Part shown: positions 1 to 11,100 of the stretch, piece by piece | How positions within the stretch are numbered: the first letter of the stretch is position 1 | Layout: each line of letters opens with the position of its first letter | Assembly (NCBI RefSeq): GCF_005239225.2 | Contig: NC_133288.1 | Coordinates: 22,078,169-22,142,168 of the forward strand | Length of the DNA: 64,000 nt | Direction of reading: 5' to 3' | From: Populus alba | Taxonomy: Eukaryota; Streptophyta; Magnoliopsida; Malpighiales; Salicaceae | Notes under the pieces: model-generated | Seen by the model: the letters and a program-made list of their open reading frames with translations, nothing else | What the model was told of the DNA's origin: nothing | Database searches by the model: none | Made by a program: the position numbers and the translations under genes

Positions 1-328
1 CTGCTCGAGTTGAGTGGAAACATGAGACTTAAAACATTCCTTTTCATATTGCCTTTATTATATCAATATTCACTTCTTGGACCCTTTTCTAAGTTCTTAT
101 TTTTGTTGATTTAAGGTTTTTTTTTTTACTGGGGTGTTCAAGAATTGAATTTGAATTTAATTTACAAAATATTTCTTTCGTTGGAGCTTGGGAGAAATTC
201 AGCCTTTTATGTCAAACATTCTGCTCTTTTGCTCACCTCTCTGTTTTTCCTCTTCTTTTTATTTGCTATAGATTTGGAGGTTGGATGATATAATGTGTAC
301 CTTTTGACCTTTTTGCCTTTTTCATTAG

Positions 329-3300
329 GGACTTGAATATTATTGGTGTTCAGACAGTTATCAACTTAGTGCATGTCCCCCCGTTGACCTTACAGTAAAT
401 ACTTGAAACTATTTTCTGATGTTGCTTGATTAATGACAGGCCTGTTCTTTTTCTGAATATTTGTTCGTCATCCTACATTTGAATGCTGTTTTTGGGTTGT
501 TGAATGAGCACAGTGCATTGTGGTATAACCTCTATCTTCTGTTTCTCTGCAGTTACATTCATAGAGTGGGGTCGTACTGCGAGAGCTGGTAGAGAAAGGA
601 TATGCAGTTTACATTTGGTGACAGATAATGATCCGATCCCTTTTGAAAGCCATTGTGAGCCATGTTCTTTCTTTTCATCCTTTCTAAAGACTGGTTTTAA
701 CTTTTCTGGCTTAATTTTACCCAGGAGATAAACAGTCTACATCCGCCACCCTTGTCCTGGATATTCGCGTTTAATCTTGAACATTAATTTGGCATAGGTA
801 ATTCTTTCTTGGCTATTCCATTCACTTCAAGCAATATTTGCAAGTATTACTGCTCTCTTAGTAGTATCGAAAGGTGTTTCGTATTGGCTTTGTAGGAGAA
901 ACCATGTACATTTTTGGCACCAAATACCTAAGAAGAGAATGTTTTCATAAGCCATGAGAGATGTCAAATTGGCACCTTTCATACACCCTGGCTTCTAGGA
1001 TTTCCCGGGTCTAAAATTTAAATTAACCTTGTAGCTGTCACAGTAAGTTTGGTGCGAGAGATTGTCTGTTGCATCTGAGAACAAATTGAATAATATTCCT
1101 AGAACAATAGTCCAAGGCTTTCAGTAGGAGGAATGTAATTCAAAGCGTGTTTATGGCTTCTCGATCTAAAATATCACTGGTTTAAATTTACATAAAAAAC
1201 ACACACATGGATGAAACATTGTGTGTTCATAGCCATGGAGATGTCAATTGTACTTAACTTTCATACACTGGCTTCCGCAGGATTTCCTGCGGTCCTTAAA
1301 ATTTAAATTAATCCTTTAAGCTGTCAACAATAGTTTGGGTGAGAGATTGTGTTTGCATCTAGAAAATTGAAGTATATTCCAGAACAATAGTCAAGGCTTC
1401 AGTAACGAAGGAATGTATTACAATTTGACATAAAACTCTATATAGAGACATGGAATTAAACATCCCTGATATTTAGTTAATATAGCTCTTTAATGTTCAA
1501 TATATGTATATTTTTGAAAGCAGATCCCTTAGTATTAGTTAAATATTTTATCAATAATAAATTATAATGGATCTCTCATTCAGAAGGCCGTATCCTATAT
1601 GATCTCATTTAAGTAAGGTTTTTGAAAGGAGAATTTGGAGATAAGTCGCCAAACTCCTTCATTAGTGCTGCAATGAAGTTGCTAAATGTTTAAAAACTAG
1701 AAGTTTTCACCAATGTGGTTTGTAGAAATATGGACTCACCCAGAGGCCATGTTTTCGTGTTGTTTCATTTAACAAGGCTAAAAGAGAGCTGGTTCAAAAG
1801 TCGCAGCGAGGAGCCCGATATTCGTTGCAGAGCAATCAATTATTAAGTGGTCTCAGATAATTGAGAAACATGGAAAATCAAGTGGCCTGATGTTTTCACA
1901 AGAGAGGTCTCTTGAATGGGATTATGTTCTCATGTTCTTCCCTTAAATAAAAAAAATTCTTATTTTTAACACTGGAAGTTTTTATGATGTTCAATTACTG
2001 CAGGGAATGAGAGAAGAGCAATAAGAAAAGCTGAAATCGGAATAGCAACCAAGTATTTAACCCTTCTCCCCATTAGACTTCTTTGTCTGTTGACCAATCT
2101 GTCAAGAGATATAATGTACTTATAGTCCATAGTTATAACCTGACAGTACTCAGTCTTTCTATTTTTTGATTTTGTATTTCTTTTTTTGGCCATCACATTG
2201 CGTTGAAAAGTCTTTACTATTGGTGTAAAAGTATTTGTGTGAAACTTTGGAAAACTGTTACCCTGAGAAAGCACTAAATTAAGTTCAATACACTTCTATG
2301 ATTCTTCTGCAGGCAGAAAATTGAATCGCACACTAAGGAAGAAACTTTTCTTTTCACGTCCCAAAGGGGACTGGTTTGTAAAACAGAGAGAGAGCAAAAT
2401 GCTCGCAGCAAAAAGCAGCAAAGGTGTTTTTATATACTATCATGGTTGTTTTATGTTTATATGCCTTGTATGTTCACAAACAAAAACTGTCCAGATGTTC
2501 CATAAGTTGGATTCTTGAATTTATTTTTCTGGGCCATTGAGATCTGCCCAGTACCCATAGACCCCACTCAGAAGAAGACACAAACCTTTATCTGCTGTCA
2601 TATGGCAAGGCTGGATGAATGCATTTAGTATCTATTTTCTTGATCTCCTTTTTATACTCTTTATCCTCTATGGGACTGGGCCAAATGCATGTGAGATGGT
2701 TTTTTTTTTTATGTTAGAGGAGGTATGCCTCCTAAGCAATAATGCTAATTCTTCTTTAATAAATGGAATACACCCACAACACAACCAATAGCTATTTCCT
2801 CCTGTGTTAAGTGACTTTACCATCTTCAGTTTTCACTCTCAGCACTTCAATGAAGCACATCTTAGTATGAGGTTAGTTTCTCCTATTAATCAAATGGTGT
2901 TCATTCAATTGCATGCAGCAAGTCATCAGTTGAAAAAGAAAAACGGTTCTGGAAATGAGGTGAATTGAGTTGCTCAACAAGCCGAAGATCTTAAAATGAA
3001 GGAAAAGAGGAAGCGAGAGCGTGAGGTGATTTTTGTTCTCGTCTTTTTTTTTTTTATTTTGCAATTTAAATGCTCATTAATTTTTCTGATTTCAAAAAAA
3101 ATTATTCTCACAAACATAACTAATTTCTGCTGAACAGAAAAATTTACCCCGTAAAAAACGTCGAAAATTACAAGCAGCCAGAGAGATGCTAGATGATGAA
3201 GATTTGACAGAGAAACCAGAAGTACGTGTCCCCTCATTTTCTGTGAGCAAATATCATGCATGTTATACTGTTTCGTTCTGTTGTCTATGGCACTAGATAT

Positions 3301-3835
3301 TTTTGAATGGCTAATATCAAAAACCATAAGGTAGATAATGTGCAAGATGTTTCTGTAGTAGGATTTTGAGGTGGCAATTTGTATGTCAATTTGTCAGTGC
3401 TTTTCAGGTTTTCATAAGCATCATTAAAACCAGGCCAACTGATATTTCAATGCCAACATTTTATTACTTGCAAAAAAGTTTCTTTTATGCTCTTGCAAAA
3501 GTGAAATGTGTTGCACCTTATATCATACTGCAGGCAGTGGAAAAAATAAGAAAGAAAAGACTGGACTTATCACTAGTCGATCTGGGTGTACCGGCGGGGC
3601 AAAAGGCAGCGCGAAGGCTGTGCACCCAAGAAGGCAATGGGATCTGCGGGCAAGATTGTGCAGAAGAAGGCTAGTAAGAAATCAAAACAGCCTCCTGAAA
3701 GAACTCAATCAAGGACAGAAGAAATGCAGGAGTTATTCCAGAGCGATATGAGTGAGAAAAAGCAGAAGAGAAGAAGTAGCGGAACAGGAAACAGGAAGTC
3801 CACCCCGAGAATTCATTCAAAAGCAAATCAAGGTA
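329..3835 (+). CDS. RH28: DEAD-box RNA helicase, RH28-like, C-terminal part, frameshifted
   Basis: This is the 3' portion of an ATP-dependent RNA helicase of the plant RH28 / yeast Drs1 / human DDX27 type, a family that acts in nucleolar ribosomal RNA processing. Readable blocks: 329-394 (helicase motif V, GLDIIGVQTVIN-like), 553-654 (motif VI, HRVGRTARAGRE-like, then VTDND), about 1777-1905 (SIIKWSQIIE), 2004-2051 (IRKAE), 2314-2424, about 2920-3025 (basic KMKEKRKRERE), 3139-3222 (PRKKRRKLQAAREMLDDED) and 3534-3832 (SLVDLG, then a Lys-rich tail with QSRTEEMQELFQSDM). Blocks are bounded by plausible AG and GT sites, for example donors at 395 and 655. No single frame runs through. Motif VI alone needs about five one-base removals in 100 bases. 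The N-terminal half lies left of the window; bases 1-30 may be the end of an earlier exon. The last exon and stop are not resolved. The gene could be a pseudogene or a working gene with consensus errors; I favour errors. Confidence 0.75.
945..1425. repeat. imperfect direct duplication within a helicase intron
   Basis: Bases about 945-1145 and about 1230-1425 are two noisy versions of one sequence. Shared landmarks in the same order include a 'catacac..tggcttc' stretch, 'aaaatttaaattaa', 'gagagattgt', 'gaacaatagtc' and 'ggaatgta'. The copies differ mainly by one-base insertions and deletions, not substitutions. This could be a recent tandem duplication or a mis-joined overlap of error-rich reads; the indel-dominated difference favours the second. 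Confidence 0.7.
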
Positions 3836-5922
3836 TAACAGCTAATATTTCTTCTTTTCTTGGCTTTTATGTTTTCTAGATTCTCCTACATACTGTCTTA
3901 TAGCATAGAATCAAAGCTACAGGAGAATGTTCCTCAAATCAACGCAGGCAGATAAATAGGTATGTCTGGTTAAGCCGTAGCATAAAATTCTTGCATAGTT
4001 AACTGTAAGGGCGACTCACAAGTTAGTTTACCACATAACACAGGTCGCTAATATTTGCGACAAGCGTTTCATGTGTGCTACCTGCATTGTCAATATAATG
4101 CATTATTACTGCAGTTTAATCTCTCCAGTGATAGATTTTCTGGATTATTCTGCCACTTCCCGATGCCAGCAAAGATACTTGCATTGAATTGAATTCTCAA
4201 AAAAGTGAACTTTAGATGTTACGGATTGCTTTGGGAGGACATTCCAGAACTAATTTCTCGAAGACATTTTAACTACAGTATCAAAACTATATTCTTTTTT
4301 GATCATTCAAAAGTACTGGAACTCAATACTCATCGAAACCCATTTTTTCTTTTTTTCCACTGGGTATAAAGCGCAAAGTAGCACGCATCAAGTCGGCCAT
4401 CAAATTTATGTGGTCATCTTACCTCTATATTAGAAGGTTCTGTCCTTTTAGCTTGCCGGTTTTAGAGGAAAAAGGAGAGGCAAGGCAGTACCGATATGAT
4501 CGGTTGCGATATGTGAAAGCTATCCTTGCAAAGGACTTGATCATCATCTCCCCCGATGTTTATTTCCTTCCTTGTTAATTCTTCCTTCCTGTATAATTAC
4601 AAGGAGGTATCGAGACTAATAACAAATCGTTTTCCGGGGTCGCAAATTTTCTGGGTATTGGCCCACAAAGTTTTGGATCTATTAGCTGCCTTTGTGGTAT
4701 CGATTGGTCTCTGGGCCTAACTGCTCCTCCTGATTTGCGTTTGGTTCTTGATTGCGATCATCTTTTGATACAATGCAACTCAACTTACCGTAATGATACA
4801 GGAAAATGCTTGCTAAAAAGAAAATACTACTTGCGAGCAGCCAAGTTAATAAAGGGTTTCTTGTCAAGTATTACTGCTCTTGTACTTTGAATTTTATTTA
4901 AATGGGTTTTTCGTGGCAATCACAAATTACAAGGTCTCCCTCGGCCACAGGTCCACAACTAGTTCTGACATGGGCGAAACTCGCTTCTCAATACGTATTT
5001 TTTAGAAAAAAAATTACATTTATTTTTATTAAAACATTGTTTTGAGTTTATTTTCTTCACAGAAGATAAAAAAAAAAAAAAACAATTTTTTAGTTCATCT
5101 TTCTGAAACCGTGACTTTATATCCGAACCCCTAAGAAACTAAACTTTCTCGTGACTTGAGTCTTTTCAACTGTTTGTGGTCTCGAGGGTTTCTGTTTTGA
5201 GCTCATAATATACGGTTGCTTTGGGCTTTGATTAATCAACGAAGCTTGCTAGTTTTGTTCTCCAAGAACGCAAAGCAAATTGACAAACTCACATCCGTTG
5301 GAGCTTCTCACAGATCGTTCATAAAAGAGATTTTGTAATTCACCAATCTGGGCCTCAGGTGCACGCGCACGCACCATCTCTGCATAGAAATCAGCGAAGA
5401 AATTTCACGTGCACTATTGCCTCCTGTTCTGTCAAACAGGGAATAGTAAATTACTGAAATTAAAATATACGCCCTTCTATACAAGAGAGCTGAAAATATA
5501 TATAAAAAAAAAAAAGAGGAAAAAGAAACTTCAAAAAAATGAAGCTAAAGACAATTAGTTACCTTTAAATTCTGTGCTATGTGACGAAGATAAATTACAT
5601 CTACATGTACCCGAGAAGTTTCTACGTCATGATTGCAATTGCCTTCTATAAAAACACAGAAAAAGAGAAGTAAGAACTAAACCAAAATGAAGAACAAATA
5701 AAAAACCCTAATCTTCTTTTTTTTTCTCTCCAGCTATTAATTCTTCAATGGATCATTTTACATTCACAATGCCACCCCCGCCGGTTTTATTCTGCTTCCC
5801 ACAACTTGGCCAAAATCAAGCTTACAATGCCGGATTATCGTTTGCATCCAAGTTGAACCGACTTGATCAGACTTATCAACTGGATTCCAGGAGTCGGCAC
5901 GCTGTTGACAATGAGGAAGTTT
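3836..5922. other. intergenic stretch between convergent helicase and TFIIS-family genes
   Basis: This should hold the 3' untranslated regions of the two converging genes. I see no convincing coding sequence. A short minus-strand frame at 4682-4867 has a hydrophobic start but no recognisable family. There are several A/T runs (for example at about 5070-5085 and 5505-5515). Confidence 0.5.
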
Positions 5923-8900
5923 CTATCTCCATGAGAGGTTTGAGGATGCTTATGTTGTAAAGATCAAGCGGCGTTCCCACCCCACTATCCGGTTCCTTCC
6001 TTTTCCCACCCACCCCAGAGCTGAAGAAGGCCGTGAGCTGCCTTGGCCCCAGGGCCATGAGTAGCTGCCGCGAACCACCTATGCTTCCCCCTTCCATTTG
6101 TAAAACCAAGAATTTAAGTCAAAGCCTAGCCGTGAGGGCCCGGACCTTAACCAATTTTGAAAACCTCAGGGGTGGCTCCGCTCATGCTCATGATGGAATG
6201 GTTGCTGGGAGTAAGGAGGACAGTTGGTGTCGACCCATTATTTGACAGCATGACAGGGGCTCCTCTTGAATCCCACACATATACAGGGATTGAGCCAGTA
6301 GGAACCATACATGGCTGAAGAGAATGGGCCATGGCGGGGTGCCGTTGCCAGTGCAATTGAACCCAAAAAACAGGAAGAGTGCGTGTTATGAACACAGAGG
6401 GGACAATACCAAAACAGCTCCCCATTCTTGTAAGATTAGATCATTGCATGTTCCAGAGGCTTGCCATTTGGCATGGATGTAGTCTGAGGAATAAAACCCT
6501 TTCTGTCAACTTCCATTCTACTCCCCACTTCTACTCTAGTACCCATGATAGAAATAACAGGATCACCTGGTTTAGGTCCTCCATAAGTACTTGCAGTTTG
6601 GGAAGTCTTGCTATGATAGAGACCTTGATCAAAGAGTCGTTCTGAAAAAAGGACTGTCCATTTCAAATCAAAGTTCCCTCATTGAAGGAGGCTGGCCCTT
6701 GAAGATGATGACAAAGCAGGAGATGGACTGCGATGGCCATTCCACTGGTAAAAAAGAGGCCGTCCCTCCAATCTCAAATCTGGTTGGTGTAGCATCACCC
6801 ATCATCAACTGTACGATTTTAAATCCAGGTTGGGTCCTCTGGTCTTCTTGAACCCACTTCCCAAAGAAGATTCCCCGGAATGGAAGCCTGAATTGAGACC
6901 TGGCATTTTCTTGACCAAAAAATCAAATCCGTGACGCTTCTCCTCTCCCCCCCAGCCACATTGAGATCAATATCAAGGCAAACCTGCCTTCGTTTTGAAC
7001 TGTTGCTGCTACCCCCAGTCTCAAGTGTCTTGTCCCCATCAGAAGTCTTGCGTGGGGAAGCTGGACGAAAAGCACTAGTAGCTGCAGAACCTCTCCATCC
7101 ACATCCATGAGTCCCCTCAAACCGCAAAGGAGCTACAGGTGATCCAGAAGCTGCTGCAGGTCTTGAAGCTTGAAAACAACCAGAAATTGGGCGGAAGATG
7201 GTATTCACAGGAACGGATCCATGTCTTCAGAACAGACTTCTTCATCAGATCAAAATCCACAAAGGCCTTTCTCTGCGTTAACTTCTGGTTTCTTGGGCAC
7301 TTCAAGTCAGTAACCTGAGAGGACTCCCAGGTCATGCATGCCATTCTCTGCTTCATTTTCCAGATTATTTGAATCAATCATGCGCTCCTCTTGTTCAGCA
7401 TGTGTCTCAAAAGGCTGATTTTGTCTGGTTGGCACATTTTCTGGAGGGATCTCAGTGGATAGGTCCTGTTTTGCATTTATGGAGTCATGGGCTACCTTGG
7501 CTTGCTTAATACCACTTTCCATGATTTTCTCTGAAGATGAGCTGCAGGATTGTTCTCTGAAATCTACAACTTCCTCTCTTCCACTCTTGAGCAACTTGTC
7601 GAGCAACTTCAAAGAGCATCAACTATGCCATAATCAAGCTCAATATTTAGAAGATCTTCTCTGTCAATCAAATCTGGAACTACGTTTTATTCTGTGTTTG
7701 GTTTTCGAGAAATCAGAATTATCCTCAGCTCCATCACTGCCATGTTTCTCTATTCATCATCACTGGCAACATTCTTCCATCCGTTGAAAAGAGACCCCCC
7801 TAAATTGTCAAGTTCTTCTTCCAACACACTCTTGTTGCCAGACGAGTGTTGTGAATGGTCAGGAGAAAATTCACCATCTTTGGCAGTAGAATTAAACATC
7901 GGTGTTTGACATTGATTTCTATTCTCCACTTCATCTGTCCCAACCTTTGATGTAGATAAAGGTGCTGCCACATCACCAGATGCACTTGTACGGCAATTAT
8001 CCTCTTTGGTGTCAATATTATTTTGCAAAGCGGATACTGTCACAATTTCCTGAGCATTTCCAGCAACATTACTCAAGTAAACAACTGCAGCTTCCACGTT
8101 ACTAGAGGCAGCTGATTTATCAGTAAGCATCTTTGGAGCTTCCGGGTCTGGTTCAGCTGTGTGTCCCTTTGGAACTGCTAAACTATGTGTCTCAGTAGAA
8201 GCAGCCCCTTCTACAGTACTACTCACTTGGGATTTTTCTTTGAATGGCGGGCTTTCCTGATCAGAAGTTGACACAACAGGGGGGGAACGGGCATCTAATG
8301 ATCTATCCACAGAAGTGGTGAGAAGATCTTCTGTTCTATTCTCCAAATTTCTATGGTCTAAATTTTGATGATCACAATCATTTGTTTGAATTTGTACATC
8401 CTGGGTGCTTTCTGATGGAAGACTATTTGAGCTTCTTGATTGCAAACTTTCATCCCCGGTTTGTTCTGCAGCATTGTTTTCTACATCAGCCCTTCTGTTT
8501 TGAGGGGAAACACATCAACAACACATTCAGTTTTGCCAGTGTTACTCTCTTTCATTCCGACATTATCAAATGCCTCAACACTCTGAACATCATGGTGAAT
8601 TGCATCACTAACCTCACCAGGCTTCCAGCTATTGAACAGTGCCCTTGCCTGACTGAACCCGAGACTATTGTGGTCAAGTAAATTATGACAGTGTCCAGAC
8701 CCTGAAGTAATAGACCTCTCCTTGTCTATTTGCAGGCTTTCAGGCTCTTAACAATGCAGTAATTGACTCTTCTACAGAGCCTTCGCTGTTTTCATTACTG
8801 AACTTCTGAGCGAGCTTTAACCATCTATCAAAAAACAACAGCCCATCTAAGTTAATAAAAAGATCAAGACAATCTTTATTCTCAGTGGCAGCAACTGTGC

Positions 8901-9054
8901 TTGCAACAGCAGCCCATTGCCTGGTTGCATCTCCAATGTTTTTCACAGCAGTAAATTTCTCCTTCTTCATTACAGCAACCAACTCATGGACTCGTGATGG
9001 GGCTGTGAGCCCATCCTTCATCTCAGTCAGTGTAAAGAAATCTTCAAGAGTCAT
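5923..9054 (-). CDS. TFIIS N-terminal-domain (SUO/TFIIS-family) protein, frameshifted
   Basis: This is a large nuclear protein of the plant family that joins a TFIIS N-terminal (LW) helical bundle to a long disordered tail, related to Arabidopsis SUO and its shorter TFIIS-only relatives. The start at 9054-9052 (MTLEDFFTLTEMKDGL) is preceded by an in-frame TAA. The first 100 residues carry the LW-type helices (ATRQWAAVASTVAATENKDC, LFINLDGLLFFDRWLKLAQK). A Ser/Thr/Glu-rich middle follows, read cleanly over 8445-7750. The C-terminal part has repeated DIDLN/FDLN motifs and GGPKPGDPVIS-like and TGSIP-like stretches; the end reads PQPPWR with a stop at 5923-5925. The coding part appears to be one exon of about 3.1 kb, so roughly 1,040 residues. 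No BAH domain is encoded here, unlike SUO itself. Frame breaks include a missing base near 8735 (ALLRA to LESLQIDKE), an extra T near 7625, and many between 5.95 and 7.3 kb. It could be a pseudogene, but the break pattern matches the neighbouring helicase and looks technical. Confidence 0.75.
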
Positions 9055-9100
9055 ACTGAATTACATGCACCTCCAAGCATTGAAGAAGTCCTTGTGGCAT
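9044..9100 (-). other. upstream ORF overlapping the TFIIS-family start codon
   Basis: An ATG at 9100-9098 opens an 18-codon frame whose TGA at 9046-9044 lies just after the main ATG at 9054-9052, in another frame. The frame is also open for some distance upstream of this ATG. Overlapping upstream ORFs usually lower translation of the main frame. Whether the leader is spliced so as to include it is inferred from the acceptor before 9160. Confidence 0.45.
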
Positions 9101-11100
9101 AATAATCTGCTCTTTTCCATCAAGAGCCACGGTGGCTTTTAGAACTTTATGCAGGATACCCTGCAAAAGGAACGAAATAGAATTCCTAAGCAGATAGTTC
9201 GAGACAGTATATATTAGCTGACAAACACTTATTATACTTCACATTAGAACTCATTAAAAAACATGTACACAGAAACTAAATGAAGACTAACTAAAACCAC
9301 ATAAACACATGACATGGGATAAATCACTCATTACCGAACATCCAGTGTAAGTAGAAACCAGAAAAAATATATAATATAAATTAAAGAACATCCAGAGAAT
9401 GTGTCAAGGATAATTCGCCCTTGGTTCAAGATACTCTTATTCATAGAGAATGGAAGCAGGGATGTAAAATAAATGGTAAATGGTTACCCACTGAGAACAA
9501 CAATACAAAAAGGGAAAGTTAATTGGCCTTCCATGTTGAGTATAAATTCCCTTATCAAATTTAGCAAACACTTGCCTCCTCCTCTAACACAGGTTATACG
9601 GTGCACTAGAACATGCGGATGGTAGATTGCATGGAATCTGACAAGTTTTAGACTAGTAATGATGGGACAAATAATGGCAAATGCATGACAAATCATATAA
9701 TTAGTTTGAATTTGGAACCTCAAACTGATAGATATTGTTTGTGCAGGGAGGAATAAAACAGTTGACCATTTTTAATACAGAATTTGGTACGGCTGGGTCA
9801 CTCACCACTCCCAAATAAGTATTTTGTTAGCGTTCCAACACTAGGAGACTTACACCAGAGCACCAGAACATTAAGCAGAAAATGCATAGCAGTTGAAAAG
9901 GTAAGGCAACATTATCTTCTTTCATCACGCATCCAAAAATAGCACAAAACAAAAGATTACATGGTTATTAAGGAAATACTTTCTTGCACTGTTTTTACTT
10001 TGAGAAACACATTCATCGAATAAACATTTTATAAGATTCAAACATACAGGTAAAACACCAATGAACTACACAAAATCAATCAACTCATCATTGCTTTATG
10101 AAAAGCACGCATGGTTACTTTCGTATGTCCTTGGCACAGGCCAGCCTTTTTCAAAAGCCTAACCAGGAAAGAGAATTCAATGCATGACATGCATAGCATA
10201 CTTTACGTTATGCTTGGCATATGTACCGCAACTAGTATGTGGTATGCATGTATTTCATGAAGCATAACAGAAACACAATTTTATGGCCAGCACCGCTGTA
10301 CGGCAATTCGCTTCATGTGCACAGATCAGATAGTGAATCATGTTCAGCATATACTGGAGTCCCTTCACCAACACTTGCAAAGAGAGCACACTAACAGCAT
10401 TTCCAATAAAAACACAAGTGATAGAACTGATCACGTAAACCTACTGATGTAGAAAACATAAAATAATCAGTATATGAGCTTGATGACAAGCAACAACAAC
10501 AGGAAAACAGTGGCAAACCCTAAAACCAATAGTAATATTATCTAAAGATCAAGGCTTTTGTAAAGCATCCACCAATTACACACCATTTCAAAGCCGATAG
10601 ACTCATAATCAGAGAAAGGAACGGTAAAGTGAAAACCCACTAATTGAATACGAAAAAACAAGCAAATTTCAAAGACAATCAGCTCGAAACAATAGAAAAC
10701 AACTTACTTTTCCATCAATTTCAGCTATGACATTCCAAAAACCCAGTAACAGCAATGAGAGAAGATCAAACCCTAGAATTCAAAATACCAAAAATGGAAG
10801 AAATCAAAAGAAAACCCTAGGTCTTTTTTATTGCTTGATATTAAAAGATATGGAGTACACTTAAGGAGGTTTTGTGAACTAATTTAAGATTATCCTGATT
10901 AATGCTAATCGATATGTGATTAAATAACAATGAATCTCATAAATGGAAATGGATTAACAACAAAAGAAAAACAATTAAATTTTCAAAAATAAATTAAAAA
11001 AGAGTTTTTACCTTGATGATAAATTAATACAAGGAGAAAATGAAATTAAAACCCTAGCTGGTGAGTGACACGGCTCCAAGACTCAAACTTTTTGGTGTGT
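9055..11100 (-). promoter_or_regulatory. spliced 5' leader and promoter region of the TFIIS-family gene
   Basis: Upstream of the start codon the sequence lacks long coding frames but shows splice sites on the minus strand. There is an acceptor just before 9160, a good donor (AAAGTAAGT type) after about 10708, and another (CAAGGTAAAA type) after 11013. The simplest model has two or three noncoding leader exons in 11.1-9.16 kb. Three AAACCCTAG elements, close to plant telo-box motifs, lie near 10.77, 10.81 and 11.05 kb. The transcription start is not determined. Confidence 0.5.

Noticed and set aside
2974..3345. 123-codon minus-strand frame
   Set aside because: It is antisense to helicase exons (the KRKRERE and PRKKRRK blocks) and has no family likeness.
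4682..4867. 61-residue minus-strand frame with hydrophobic start
   Set aside because: It is short, has no recognisable homology, and lies in the region with suspected consensus errors and in the helicase 3' flank.
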